Source: Metridium senile
Taxonomy: Eukaryota; Cnidaria; Anthozoa; Actiniaria; Metridiidae
NCBI GenBank assembly: GCA_949775045.1
Contig: OX459107.1
Span: 16,072,328 to 16,136,327 of the forward strand
Length of the DNA stretch: 64,000 nt
Reading direction: 5' to 3'
The notes below the pieces were generated by a model. It saw nothing but the letters and a program-made list of their open reading frames with translations, was not told where the DNA came from and ran no database searches. Positions 13,901-24,909 of the stretch are shown here, piece by piece. Both the position numbers and the translations under genes were made by a program. The first letter of the stretch is position 1. Each line of letters opens with the position of its first letter.

Positions 13901-15402
13901 CAATTAAAGCTAGAGTACAAACACTAAAAGTGTGCAATACTTTGTACTATTTACCAATAAATAGTGTTGATTAAACAATAGAGAACAAAAGAATTTGCAT
14001 AATTTAGCAGTATTTAGTGGTATTTATGTTGCACACTTTTAGTATTATTTTGTACTCTTTATTTGGAGTTCCTAATCTTGTCAAGTTGTCAAATTATGTC
14101 CAATCAAAACTCTTCAAAGACTTAAAATCAATCAGAAGGCCGGGGTCAGAATCTGACCCTCCACTTCTGATTGGCTTGGCGAATTCAAAAGACTGGGCTT
14201 GTTTAGCTAGAGGGTTTCTCTAGAGAATAACGAACACAGATGTACAATGATAAATACGAATACTAGATCAATAAACCCTCTAGTTTCTAGGGTAGTGGAC
14301 ATAAGACAATAACAAGAATGTGGACCATAGCTTGTATTATTCAAACCATTATCATACTTATGATACATGTAAGTATAAAGTCCCATACCTAATAATATTA
14401 TTGAATGGTTTATCAGCCAGCGAAAAACCACCATACAACCAAACCCAGTCTCCAATGACACCAGCAACAGCTTCTATTTTTTTCTGGGCTATATCTGAAA
14501 TAATGATGAAAATGACGATAAAAATAAAATGATGATAATAATGATAATAACAATGTTAACAACAATGATGATAATAGAAATTTTTGATTATTTATTTCAT
14601 TTATAATAATTCACAAAGTCCATGGGGAGACAAAAATAGGACGCGAAGTCCCTTACAAAGTTCGTTCTTCAATGGTCAAACAAATATGGTTGATATATGA
14701 CAAATAGAGTACAAATATTATACCCAGTAAACAACCAGTACTAATTAGTACTAAATAGTGCTAATTAAACAATAGAAAACAATAGAATTAGCATAAAATA
14801 TCACTATTTAGTACTATTTATGTTGCACGCTTTTAATGTTTGTACTCTATAACTTTTATAAAATTCTATTGATCAATAATTCTAACACTAGCCTCACCTT
14901 GGTTTACTGGAACATGCCTAGTCCATGTCCCATGTTGACTGCTTATATTACATGCTTGACCTAAACAAAGTACAGTAAATATAAGGGTTATGGAAAGGTT
15001 AGTAGCTGTAGATTTGGACCATGACAGTAAGTAAGTGAGTAAGTAAGTGAGTGAGTAAGTAAGTAAGTAAGTAAGCAAGTAAGTAAGTAAGTAAGCAAGT
15101 AAGCAAGTAAGTAAGTAAGCAAGTAAGTAAGTGAGTAAGTAAGTAAGTAAGCAAGTAAGTAAGTAAGTGAGTAAGTAAGTATTGTAAGTAAGTGAGTAAG
15201 TAAGTAAGTAAGTAGGTAAGTAAGTATTGTAAGTAAGTGAGTAGGTGAGTAAGTAAGTAAGTAAGTAAGTAAGTATTGTAAGTAAGTGAGTAGGTGAGTA
15301 AGTAAGTAAGTAAGCAAGTAAGTAAGTATTGTAAGTAAGTGAGTAGGTGAGTAAGTAGGTAAGTAAGCAAGTAAGTAAGTGAGTAAGTATTGTAAGTAAG
15401 TG

Positions 15403-15444
<42 letters not shown>

Positions 15445-18400
15445 CAAGTAAGTAAGTGAGTAAGTAAGTAAGCAAGTAAGCAAGTAAGTGAGTAAGTAAG
15501 TATTGTAAGTAAGTGAGTAAGTAAGTAAGTAAGTAAGTAAGCAAGTAAGTAAGTGAGTAAGTAAGTATTGTAAGTAAGTGAGTAGGTGAGTATACTAAGT
15601 AAGCAAGTAAGTAAGTATTTCAGTTTAGTGAGAATTCTAGTTTTGTGACTGTCTATCATAGAAGGGTTCCACTGTAAATATTTTATTAGGCTGAGGTAGG
15701 CTGAATCACAGGCAGCCCAACTACTCTATTCCACCTTTGTTAAACAATTTTTTTTTTTCACCACACATTATATTAAAAAAAACAAAGATTACATATCATT
15801 TGTTGAGCTTGGTGGTGGGGTTCATGAGGTTTTTAGCATGTGATTTGTCAAAACATTGTGTGGTGTCAATTCTGCAAGACAAACCAATCACCACAGGAAG
15901 CCCAGCCATGTGCTCAAAGAACAACTTTGATTTTTTTTTCAAATTTGACATGTGGTAAAATAATTGTGTTCGCTTTTAAAAGAAACTCCTCCAATAGACT
16001 AGTTGGGCTTCCTGTGGCTGGACCATATAAACTGAAACATATTATTACCTGAGAATTCTGGCTGACATTGACATTGCAATGTAGATATATCACATATACC
16101 ATGTATGCAGGTATATGGACATTCTCTTGTACCACAGTCACGTCCAGCCCATCCCAGATCACATAAGCACTTGCCATTTCCATCGCAAGCACCATGGCTG
16201 CTACAAGATGATGAGCAATTATTTACACTGTGGAAACACAAAATATATATCAAGTTTCTATGGTGATAATACAGTGGTATGAAGTGGTCACCCATTAAGC
16301 CGTCACCCTCTATTAGGCAGCCACAAAAAATAGGATGACCACACAATAGATAAAAATAAAAATAATAAAAATGAAACACTGCATAACTATAATTGAAAAT
16401 TAAACTAAAAACTTATCTAATATATTGAATAAGAATAAAATACACAATATGATGGTTGAATGAAAGAATATATGAATGTCAGAATGAAGGAAGGATGATT
16501 CTTAACGACAACAAATGATAAACAACTAATAGCTGTTATTACAGTTATATGCAAATGATTTCAAACAATGGGTTCAAATCGAGGCTTTCGGGCAAACCTA
16601 TTGTTTTCGCCCGAAAGCCTCGACTTCAACCCATTGTTCAAAATCATTTGCATATAACTGTAATAACAGCTATTGCAGTATATGTTTCAAAGTAAAGAAA
16701 TACTTACCTATATTTTAATTTAAAACCACTATTTACATTATTTGAATCTCTAAAAAAATAAATCAGCACGGTTGTTGATGTTGTCTTTATCAGAACGCTT
16801 TCCCCAGTGCAATTTTCCCTTCTATTACCACTAAACACACACAAAAAAAACAACAATTATTATTACACATAATACAGCTATTTCAAAAAACATACACCGA
16901 ATTGAAATATGGCGTCCAATTTTAATAACTATTGTTCTTGGCCAACAAGCCTCGCATACATGTTGAAACACAATGGAGTTTTCACATGAATGCGAGGCTC
17001 TTCGGCCAAGAACAACAGTTATTAAAATTGGACGCCATATTTCAATTCGGTGTATAGAATACTGAATCTTGCATACTGAATAGTGCATTGCAAGAACGAA
17101 ATGCATTTTGGGACAGGCAATATTGTTTGCAATATATTGCAATATTGGTTAAAGTAAAATACATAATCATTTATTTAGTTATTTTATTCTTAGTACATAT
17201 TCCATTCAAAACAATATAGAAGCTAGTTATGGGGAGTAAATATCGCTGTATATCTATTTTTTATTTCAAATTAATGAGACCCACAATGCCCTTTGGTCTT
17301 GGAATACACTATGCAGTATTCAACGCTTTTTGAAATAGCTGTATAAAGCTATAATTTAGTATATATATACACCTACTTGCAAGAACGTTGTCATACGAAA
17401 AAAGAACATGTGTATTTAGTGGGTTAGGAATAAATTAAAAGAACAAAAGATGATCACTAAAGCTGAACTCTTTCTTTTGTACTCCTAACACACTAAATAC
17501 GAATGTTCTTTTTTCGTATGACAACGTTCTTGCAAGTAGGTGTAGCTGTAAGAAAGGAATAACAACAAAAAAGTTCAGCTTCAGTGATCTTCTTTAGTCT
17601 TTTAATTAATTCCTTTCCCACTAAATTACAAAATCAGGACAACGTTCTTGCAATTAGGTATATACATATTTCTAAAATATATTACTCCAATTTTATTTTT
17701 AATTGATAGATATATTTGCTGAAGTGTTCTTTTCGTCAATATATTTAAGTGCTCAGAGTGTTTGTGTTAAAAGGGTTTTTAACCTTATCATCCCATTTAA
17801 CCAACATTTAATTGGTAAGGCAAAGGGAGATAAACTGCAGGCTCCTTTGTTCAAGGACTGTTTAGTGCTAATCTTCAATCAATTCTATATTTTATCATGA
17901 GTGTTAATCCAGGATTATCACCACTCATGGTATCCTACTCAAGACTTGAAGGAAGTGGCCATTAATCTTTCTCCAGCATAAATATCGATAAGTGATAGGA
18001 ATATTAAAAAAAATAAAAAATAATGTCACTTATGAAACACTGATCAATATGACTCCAGTATAAATATCGATAATTGATAGGAATATTAAATTGAAACAGT
18101 ATAATTATAATGTATATAAGATTATGTTTCTCAAGCATGGTAGAAAAAATAATGTCAATTATGAAACGCTGATCAATATGACTCTAGTATAAATATTGAT
18201 AAGTGATAGGAATATTAAATTGAATCAGTATAATTATAATGTATATAAGATTATGTTTCTCAAGCATGGTAGAAAAAATAATGTCACTTATGAAACGCTG
18301 ATCAATATGACTCCAGTATAAATATCGATAATTGATAGGAATATTAAATTGAAACAGTATAATTATAATGTATATAAGATTATGTTTCTCAAGCATGGTA

Positions 18401-21400
18401 GAAAAAATAATGTCACTTATGAAACGCTGATCAATATGACTCCAGTATAAATATCGATAATTGATAGGAATATTAAATTGAAACAGTATAATTATAATGC
18501 ATATAAGATTATGTTTCTCAAGCATGGTAGAAAAAATAATGTCACTTATGAAACGCTGATCAATATGACTCTAGTATAAATATTGATAAGTGATAGGAAT
18601 ATTAAATTGAAACAGTATAATTATAATGTATATAAGATTATGTTTCTCAAGCATGGTAGAAAAAATAATGTCACTTATGAAACGCTGATCAATATGACTC
18701 TAGTATAAATATTGATAAGTGATAGGAATATTAAATTGAAACAGTACAATTATAATGTATATAAGATTATGTTTCTCAAGCATGGTAGAAAAAATAATGT
18801 CACTTATGAAACGCTGATCAATATGACTCCAGCATAAATATTGATAATTGATAGGAATATTAAATTGAAACAGTATAATTATAATGTATATAAGATTATG
18901 TTTCTCAAGCATGGTAGAAAAAATAATGTCACTTATAAAACTCTAAAATGACTATAGCATAAATATTGATAAGTGATAGGAATATTAAATTGAAACAGTA
19001 TAAATCTAATGTTATTTAGTGTATTTAGTTTAATACATGCATATTCTACTACTAACAAAATTACAAAAACTAAAAATATATAAATCTAAATATTACACCT
19101 ACTAGTATCATAAATTACACATTAGAATTACAAGCTCCGTTCCTTATTCTTTTTTCGATAAAATCATTTAAAAAAACAATCAACATTGCTCTGGGGAAGG
19201 GGGGGGGGGGGGGGGGGGGGGTTCAAATCAAATTGATACATTTTGTACATTTTTTAAAACTCAAACAAAAACATTCACAAAAATGTTACAATGTCGCAAC
19301 AATTTTGAACATGATTGTAGTAACATACCTGAAAGCAGCCAATAAGGGAGCTCTAAACGACGAGCCATTGTATATGTACAGGTTATACCAAGTAGATGTC
19401 GACCAATACTGGTCAACACTTAACTGGATGGTAGAGTTGGGTCTGATAAAAACAACAGTGTAACAATTATTTTTTAGTCCTAACGCGTATCAATTAATAA
19501 AACATTAAGAAGTCAAGTGTGACCAAGTTTTGGTGGAAGGTAACACAGACAGACTTTTGCATAACCTTTTTCTTCCTAGTATTTACTGACCTCAATTTCA
19601 GAGAGTTTGGAATGCATGAATGACATCACAAAAATGGAGATAAAGACCTAGCTTGGACAAACAAACTGTTATTTAACTTGCAAAAGACTATTTTCAATGC
19701 CAATCGAAGCAAATCCTTGTTTAATCACATTGTTATTCTAATTTCAGAGGAAATGATAAGATCTGTTCATATATTGCTCAACACAGAAAAACTGAACACA
19801 ATGTTTGTCCAAGTCTTGGAGCTATTGTTAGCATTTCTGCGCTGTGCTATTGATTTTAACATTTTTATGGGTAGAAACTCTGAGTAGTGAGTTGATCACT
19901 GATTTGCAATGGACAATGTAGTTTGTCCTGGAAATACAGTTGACTGACGTCCACCAAAACTCTAGCTTTTGTTGTGTTTGGAGGTCTAGTTGGTTGTGTG
20001 TGTCTGGGAGCCGCACTTACAGCAATTCTAACATTATAGTAATTAAAAAGTTGAAGTACAGTGTGAAAGTCCACTGGTTTGAATCTATCTGTCATTTAAT
20101 TCAATCATGGTCGCATGCATTATATCTTTTTAGTCTCAAGTTATTGAACCAATCAGCATGCACTATGGTTTGATTAATTTCATAATTTCTCTATTTATTA
20201 ATTTGTTTGTTTTATTAAAAAATTGCTAAATAGTTTTTTTTTCCATTTATTGATTTGTTCAATATCTTAATTATATGTAAAAGTTTTTTTTGTTCATTCA
20301 TTTTTTCGTTCGTTCATTCATTCATTCATTTTTTTTCAATCATTAATTTTTTCATTCATTAATCTTTTCATTCATTCATTCATTTTTCCATTCATTCATT
20401 TTTCCATTCATTCATTTTTTCATTCATTCATTTTTTCATTCATTCATTTTTTCATTCATTCATTTTCTCATTCATTCATTTTTTCATTCATTCATTTTTT
20501 CATTCATTCAATTTTTCATTAATTCATTTTTTCATTCATTGTTTTACATTCCTTCATTCATTTCTTTAGAAATCTATTCACTATTTTGTTCACAGATATG
20601 TTAATTAACCCATTCATTCCTTTGCTAATTCATTCATGTAACTATACATCTTATCTTAAAACATTACTAATTCATTTTACTTAACAGCAAGAGATTTTGT
20701 CTTTCAAAGAAAATGCCCAGACTAACAAGTGTTTCTTTCAATAACACAAATGATCAAAACATGAGAACGAAAGTCAAATAAACCAGATGTTGTATTTATA
20801 TTCCATAATTCATGTTATTATATCTTTTAGAATACTTACTGAGTTGCTTCTATAAGCCAGAGGCATTTTGATGAGTATCCATGTTTTCCGGGTACATCAG
20901 CAATAGTACCTTCTGAAGTAGTCAGCCTTGAGGAACAAAGATAAAAAAATAAATAAAATCACTTTTTTAATGTCTAAAATCTTCTAGCCAGAGAAAATAG
21001 ACCTACGAATTAGGAAAACTCACACTCACTACCTCATTGTAATAATAGTAATTTTTATAAATCAATTAATTGTTTACATACATATTTGTATAGTAAAAAA
21101 AAAATAGCCTAATGTATGCTGACTGATTGATGAATACATATGAATTCAATAATTCAAAAATGTGATTAAGAACAGACAAAATAAAATTTATACTGAATGC
21201 AATTGGACCAAGAAAGACCCTAGCGCTGCTTGAAATAAAACCAACTTATTTTCTTAATTCTGATCAATGCAAATAAATACATGACATACTAAATATAAAC
21301 ATGAGTTGATGGATGGATGGATTATTGAATATATAAACAACATATGGATGGATGGATGAATTGAATGGATGAATGAATAATTGAATGAAAAAATGAAAGG

Positions 21401-24400
21401 ATGGATGAATGAATGAATAATTGAATGGAAAAATTAATGAATGGATGGATGAATGAATGAATGGACAAATGAATGAATGAATGAATGAATGAAAAAATGA
21501 ATGGATGGACAAATGAATGAATGAATGGATGAATAAATGGAAGAATGAATGAGTGATGGATGAATGAATTCATGAACAAACAAAGGAATGAATAAAAAAA
21601 TAGAATATTTAGAGTTGATATAATCTTCCTTACATTATATATTCATTCACAGATAAAGTGGAGATACAGTTTTTACAGTCTAATACAGTTGTACATGCTA
21701 ACCATTATTTTATGACCTGTTATCTAAACTGCTAAATTATTAATTGCATGTAAAACCTTATGAGGTATGAAACCACTTCAATACTTTAGATTAGAGTCAT
21801 TTTAACCATTGTGAATAGGTCAAAATATAATATATACGTGAAAAAGGGGGTTACGCTGCCGTCAATCAAAATAATGTCAATTCTTTTGATATTTTAATTA
21901 AAAAATGTGTAATTACTATAAAAAGCATCGTAAGAAAACAAACAAATATGAAATATATCAAAGGTTATATTTTATAAAAACATTTTCATTGTATTAATTT
22001 TATAGATAAGTCAATAATAATAAAACTAAGTAGTAATTAAATTATCGCGAACAAAGGAGTTATTTTGGTTTAGAACTACTTAGTACAAATTACTGTTTAC
22101 TGTTTTGAACTTGTTTTCTACTTGCTAGACTAGAATTAACCATTGCTTTAATGAGATCAAGATTCAAGATTAACCTTCACTTTTAAACTATTTATCAATC
22201 ATGACGCTACTGTTAATGACTGCAATCAATTACAATGTATGTCTTTTTTTCGAGCTAGAAGATGGGAAAATCGTCTTATGACAGACAAGTCATCTGCTGT
22301 GTAGACAGAACACAACGTGAGATAAAAAACTTGTGTGATTTTGTTGAATTCACATTCATATAAATATGTTTTATGTTTATGGACAATTTGTCCATCAACA
22401 CGATTTGTCCATCAACACGATTTGTCCATCAACATGATTTGTCCATCAACATGATTTGTCCATCAACACGATTTGTCCATCAACACGATTTGTCCACCAA
22501 CACGATTTGTCCATCAACATGATTTGTCCATCAATACGATTTGTCCATCAACACGATTTGTCCATCAATACGATTTGTCCATCAATACGATTTGTCCACC
22601 AACACGATTTGTCCATCAACATGATTTGTCCATCATCTAGTGTGATAGGGGTTAATGTCATAACTGGTGTTAGTATAGGAAATTACACTGTTCGAATACC
22701 ACGAGTGTGTAGCATGAAATACAAACAGTATTTTTCATTAATTTTTTCGAGAACTAAGATGGAATTTCCTATTAATAACACATCTATATAAAATGCGAGT
22801 CTCAGATGAAGAAAAAGGCAAAAAATAAACACAAACAAACCAAGTCGCAAAGAATGCCGGGAAGGACTCATGCAATTATTTATTTGCAGGGTATTAAGAA
22901 AATAATTCACAGTCAATCAACCAATCAGAAACAAGCATTTTATGTATATGTGGTATTACATTTGAAATTACATAGGTAGTTTGTGCAGGCCAACAAAATG
23001 TAGCATGCGCAAAGTAATTTCAAATGTACATGTAACACCTGTTGTGAAGAGAAACTCTGTTATAATGCCTGAAGATGGAAGCTTATGCCCGAAAACTTGA
23101 AAATAAATTCTATTACGTTGAAGAAACATCTAGTTTATGTAGTTATAGAAGGCTTTCAGACAATTTGTTAATCAAATGATTGAACTGCGACTAGCAAATT
23201 GTACATTTCAATTGAATTTTTCTTTTTTAAAACCAGTCAATCAATTTGAAGGCGGAGAGAAAAACAAATTAACTAATGATTTTACGAGTTAATGTGCAAG
23301 CTGTGCCTCCAAACTGACTGATGGATCAGAAAAACCCAAAATCAAGTTGAAATTTACAATTTTCATAATACAATGCTTTTATTTAATACAATGTAGTGAC
23401 GATATTAAAGTCATTGAAATAATTAAGTGACCGCAACATTCAAATGCCAACATCTAAATGTAGCTAATGATTTCGATCAAAATAAATAAGTTTGTACCAT
23501 TGAAATTTTGATTGACGGCAGTTAAAAACGCCTTTTTACACGTTGTTGTCTGCTCTAAGACATCTAAGTTCTCATGAAACGTGTCATAAAGACTCACTAA
23601 GACTCAATAAAAACATCAAAAAACATGCTTTTTTCACTACCACCATCATCATCACGCATCATCATCATATTATTTTACATTCATATCCTCTAACTGTGAA
23701 ACAAGCAACCACAAAACACTACAATAATATTACGCTTCAATAACTGCACAGTAATTTAAAATACATATAATAATTTTGGAAACAATAATGTAATAATTAT
23801 ATTTTACTACTTTAATCTATGAACTTTTAAAGTATTAGTGCTCATCACTGTATAATCCTCTGTAACTTTAAACTGCTGAGAGCACCTATATTATCGTTAA
23901 TGACAGTTTTAATTTGTATAAGCATGATTTCGACAGACGACAAACTACTTAATTATGCAGCCTTTTTGTATTGGGCTCTTTCATGTGTATATCTGACCCA
24001 AAATGACCCAAAAATGACGCCAAAATTATCAAAACAACTTGAAAATCAACGGAATTAGTTTGTAATTATTTGTGCTTATATGTATTGGTTTTTTTATTGG
24101 GAATTGCGTGAGTTTGACGTTGTGTGTTAACGTACAATAGCCATCAAATACTATTGCTATCAAAACAAAATACAAGGCTCCAGTTTGTCATCTAGTGACT
24201 CTAGTTTCTTTCAAATTCCATTGTTTAAATCGTAAACAATTCCTGCATTTTGAAAAAGAAGTAACACTGGAATGTTATCCTGATTTAATTCAAAGCTTAA
24301 AGCTCAAGCATTGAAAAGAATGGTTTAGTTCTGCCCCAAGTAGGTCATTTTGAAGTGAAAACATCTTTTGAATACACTCGCCTAGTTTCCTTTTGAAAAT

Positions 24401-24909
24401 GATTTTTTAGTGCTATTTATAAGGCGACAAAACATTGTCAAATTGTATGGCATTACAATGAAGCATTTTAAGTACAAGGCACTCCTACCAAAAGCAAAAA
24501 TATGCACATACTTTCGCGCTACATACATTTTATCACCTTGAAAATTTATTGTACCCAACCTCCCGCCATTAATCACAGAGGGTAGTGACTTTCGCGACTG
24601 TAATATTACAATCACATATAGAATTCTTTCGTAATATCCATTGTGTGATATACCAACCAGGTTAAAGGAGATATTATTCATGTTTAGAGTATGAAATAAT
24701 GAAAAGAAAACCAACCTTTTGCGAGCAAATTGGCAGCGGTTGCCAAACCATCTTCCAGTGCAGACACAATCTCCCGTCACGGCATCAAACAAACCATTCA
24801 CACAAGATAACTTCCTCTTGCTTTTAGCTTCTAGTACAAGTACAAGGTAGCATATAAGGAATGTAGTGAGAATAACCTTGATTAACCGAGCTCGAGAAAC
24901 CACAAACAT
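1936..24909 (-). CDS. ATRN: attractin (ATRN/ATRNL1 family), 5' part, truncated at the window edge
   Basis: Attractins are large membrane or secreted glycoproteins of the cell surface, linked in vertebrates to melanocortin signalling and myelination. Exons read on the minus strand: 24909-24716, 20926-20840, 19442-19329, 16830-16708, 16227-16049, 14960-14898, 14494-14389, 13639-13540, 12557-12332, 11406-11244, 10601-10456, 9278-9191, 8541-8477, 7397-7251, 5117-5002, then 2229-1936. The first fifteen join in phase through GT-AG borders into about 639 residues: signal peptide, EGF, CUB, EGF pair, kelch blades, two PSI modules. This is the attractin order. Exon 15 ends in phase 0, but the last exon needs one carried base, so at least one exon between them is missing or unseen. 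Vertebrate attractin has a third PSI and a C-type lectin domain there. The remaining 3' exons (laminin EGF, transmembrane) lie beyond base 1. Start chosen at 24909 because a hydrophobic signal follows it; an in-frame ATG at 24966 would add 19 residues. Confidence 0.92.
2229..3930. repeat. inverted duplication around an attractin 3' splice site
   Basis: About 100 bases at 2229-2340 recur inverted at 3815-3927. The shared part includes a CTTACTAAT branch-like site, the pyrimidine tract GCTCTTTTCATTTCTGATG and the TTTTGACAYAGCTG splice junction. The interval between also contains palindromes at 2338-2452 and 3621-3809. No coding sequence is seen in it. Confidence 0.75.
3621..3809. repeat. long palindrome with periodic mismatches
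   Basis: Arms of about 90 bases pair almost perfectly, from AGCAATAAAAGCCAGTTCC to its inverse near 3809. Mismatches follow CAC at 3664, 3685 and 3706 (CACTTG, CACTCG, CACTCG), facing CGCGTG, CTCGTG and CTCGTG. Confidence 0.85.
4113..4288. mobile_element. palindromic MITE-like element
   Basis: Ends TTAGACCTTTTTACCT and AGGTAAAGAGGTCTA are inverted, with inner pairs CCCATTTCAGACCACATG and CATGATCTGAAATGGG. No coding content. Confidence 0.65.
4300..4995. repeat. GAT/AAT and TTA microsatellite
   Basis: Imperfect GATGAT/AATGAT array with 60-70 bp higher-order units (GATTGGGTGATAATGATG recurs four times), ending in a TTA run that abuts the attractin exon-15 donor. Confidence 0.9.
5002..7397 (-). 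CDS. ATRN: attractin exons 14-15: two PSI modules
   Basis: Exon 7397-7251 begins NCSLWSDKPSCLSAYSTSSC and ends SLDRPSCQ. Exon 5117-5002 gives VECSSVSSCGSC, then CKWCDGTCKKNSDSC. Both have the PSI pattern with Trp next to Cys. The donor of exon 15 can be GTATTT at 5001 or GTAAAG at 5007; both leave phase 0, so its last two residues are uncertain. The intron between the exons contains a 1.7-kb inverted-repeat element. Confidence 0.85.
5279..7005. mobile_element. 1.7-kb inverted-repeat element, non-autonomous
   Basis: Inverted ends over 100 bases long start GGTACCCTGGGTTCCAGAGG on the left and are mirrored at 6893-7005. ATAGG flanks both sides (5274-5278 and 7006-7010), consistent with a 5-bp target duplication. 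Inner segments are also mirrored (TTTACTAAAGGTCAATC near 5940; GATTGACCTTTAGTAAA near 6615). No transposase frame is present. Confidence 0.75.
7440..8231. repeat. ACAG/GATA tetranucleotide array
   Basis: GACA repeats with interspersed GATA and a longer unit containing ACACATGGAA and CATAGAAAAACAG. It keeps all minus-strand frames open. Attractin intron. Confidence 0.92.
8477..14960 (-). CDS. ATRN: attractin exons 6-13: kelch beta-propeller
   Basis: Eight exons encode the kelch propeller, about residues 233-551. Blade motifs are clear: WVWLYGGFSLAD, RYGHSLAVHN, LIIFGGITDKD, AVAGHTATIVNNKMIVIFGY, VQEYDL, GTYGHTSHYD, IYVHGGRTK, ILVFGGNTFTND, VSDLMAYDI, FGHTAVLHN, MYVFGGFNGV. The repeated G-G doublets and Y/W spacing are those of kelch repeats, and the segments YGPLYG..RVQEYDL and FGGNT match attractin specifically. 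Exon 7 is read from the TATTTCAG acceptor at 14495-14496. A second AG eleven bases downstream would break the frame. Confidence 0.93.
9300..9937 (+). mobile_element. LINE 3'-end remnant
   Basis: Plus-strand translation at 9320-9427 reads RTAVAQCSFHYRALKSWNNLP, the usual extreme C-terminus of CR1/jockey-like reverse transcriptases, then hits a stop. The tail at 9880-9937 (AAGCCCTTAAGGGAGAATT, then AATAAATA and TGTAT repeats) is a typical LINE 3' tail. It is antisense to attractin and begins within about 40 bases of the exon-12 acceptor. Confidence 0.7.
9932..10328. mobile_element. 390-bp fold-back element
   Basis: Near-perfect arms of about 190 bases, from GGCCTTTACCTAAACGAGC to its inverse GCTCGTTTAGGTAAAGGCC. 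TATT flanks both sides. It is inserted directly at the end of the LINE tail. Confidence 0.82.
10780..11165. repeat. degenerate ATGA-rich tetranucleotide region
   Basis: Diverged AATGAATG/GGATAAATGA repeats, with a short CTGG run at 11025. No gene is seen. Confidence 0.7.
11490..12331. repeat. two copies of a dispersed 95-bp family around an ATC microsatellite
   Basis: GGTGTTACAAATTTCATT and CAGCCTATACTAGTTTAC mark copies at 11510-11600 and 12240-12331. The latter has an inverted partner near 12170. Between them lies an ATC/ACC microsatellite (11615-12010). The last copy stops exactly at the exon-9 donor. Confidence 0.8.
13764..13830. repeat. dispersed repeat, inverted copy at 7070-7125
   Basis: CAGAGGTTATTTTCTA, GCTTTAGC and GTTTGTAAATTTG here match the inverse of 7070-7125. 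Attractin intron. Confidence 0.65.
13911..14066. mobile_element. palindromic MITE copy 1
   Basis: AGAGTACAAACACTAAAAG at the left pairs with CTTTTAGTATTATTTTGTACTCT at the right, with GTGTGCAA and TTGCACAC inside. A second copy lies at 14706-14853. Confidence 0.72.
14706..14853. mobile_element. palindromic MITE copy 2
   Basis: Same family as 13911-14066: AAACAATAGAAAACAATAGAA core and GTTGCACGCTTTTAATG right arm. It ends just before the exon-6 donor region. Confidence 0.7.
15026..15625. repeat. AGTA tetranucleotide array
   Basis: AAGTAAGT repeats with GTGAGTA, AGCAAGTA and a recurring GTATTGTAAGTAAGTGAG higher-order unit. All minus frames stay open. Attractin intron. Confidence 0.93.
16049..16227 (-). 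CDS. ATRN: attractin exon 5: tandem EGF-like modules
   Basis: Two EGF-type modules rich in cysteine: NNCSSSCSSHGACDGNGKC, then CLCDLGWAGRDC and CPYTCIHGICD, QCQCQPEFSG. Vertebrate attractin has the same EGF pair directly after the CUB. Acceptor TTCCACAG, donor GTAATA. Confidence 0.92.
16528..17055. repeat. two strong palindromes flanking attractin exon 4
   Basis: 16528-16674 pairs AATAGCTGTTATTACAG with its inverse, with GAGGCTTTCGGGC inside. 16892-17055 pairs ATACACCGAATTGAAATATG and AATTTTAATAACT with their inverses. Exon 4 (16708-16830) sits between them. Confidence 0.8.
16708..20926 (-). CDS. ATRN: attractin exons 2-4: CUB domain
   Basis: Three exons (20926-20840, 19442-19329, 16830-16708) encode a CUB domain at about residues 65-173. 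Diagnostic stretches are KCLWLIEA, then YNLYIYNGSSFRAPLLAAFS, which parallels the vertebrate attractin segment around LYVYDGDS..APLIAAFSG, then VLIYFFRDSNN..GFKLKY. All three borders are GT-AG, each leaving two bases. The introns hold a 129-bp tandem array, microsatellites and fold-back elements. Confidence 0.9.
17368..17665. mobile_element. fold-back element with a third partial arm
   Basis: TACACCTACTTGCAAGAACG pairs with its inverse at 17525-17545. A further copy of ACAACGTTCTTGCAA with TAGGTATA follows at 17638-17665. Confidence 0.75.
17965..19010. repeat. 129-bp tandem array, about eight units
   Basis: The landmark ATTATGTTTCTCAAGCATGG recurs at 18121, 18250, 18379, 18508, 18637, 18766 and 18895, exactly every 129 bases. 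Since 129 is 43 codons, the minus strand appears as a 43-residue protein repeat. Its composition (I, Y, N) and intronic place argue against coding. Confidence 0.95.
19199..19221. repeat. poly-G run of 23
   Basis: Uninterrupted G on plus (C in the attractin transcript). Length may be unreliable in assembly. Confidence 0.95.
20281..20560. repeat. TTCATTCATT/TTTTTT array
   Basis: A 16-bp unit of TTCATTCATTTTTTCA repeats with decay at both ends. Attractin intron 2; otherwise no feature is seen from 19.5 to 20.8 kb. Confidence 0.9.
21308..21600. repeat. ATGA/GGAT tetranucleotide array
   Basis: GATGGATGAATGAATG-type repeats; minus frames stay open as Ser/Phe/Ile/His strings. Attractin intron 1. 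Confidence 0.9.
22381..22636. repeat. 17-bp tandem array, about 15 units
   Basis: Unit TTTGTCCATCAACACGA with variants ACATGA and ATACGA. 17 is not a multiple of three, but no frame contains a stop, so a 17-residue periodic frame appears. Confidence 0.94.
22668..22776. mobile_element. palindromic element, intact small form
   Basis: TAGGAAATTACACTGTTCG and GATGGAATTTCCTATTA form inverted ends around AATACAAACAGTATTTTTCATTAA. It is related, in inverted orientation, to the larger 43672-44113 structure. Confidence 0.65.
23110..24380. other. attractin intron 1, no gene seen
   Basis: AT-rich single-copy-looking DNA with a short ATC run at 23640-23670. Nothing coding or structured was recognised. 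Confidence 0.6.
24716..24909 (-). CDS. ATRN: attractin exon 1: signal peptide and first EGF-like module
   Basis: Starts MFVVSRARLIKV, followed by a hydrophobic run (VILTTFLICYLVLVL) typical of a signal peptide. Residues 34 onward hold an EGF-like cysteine pattern (CVNGLF, GDCVC, GNRC). The donor GTTGGT follows the codon for K and leaves two bases. In vertebrate attractin an EGF also precedes the CUB domain. Confidence 0.87.

Noticed and set aside
14866..15659. Leu/Thr/Tyr repeat frames
   Set aside because: AGTA tetranucleotide array.
16270..16330. Possible second pogo-type fragment (AAGTGGTCACCCATTAAGCC)
   Set aside because: It resembles the inner blocks of the MITE at 50201, but no inverted end or TA duplication could be found.
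22381..22636. CRISPR-like array
   Set aside because: The 17-bp units are directly adjacent with no spacers and the genome is animal. It is a simple tandem repeat.
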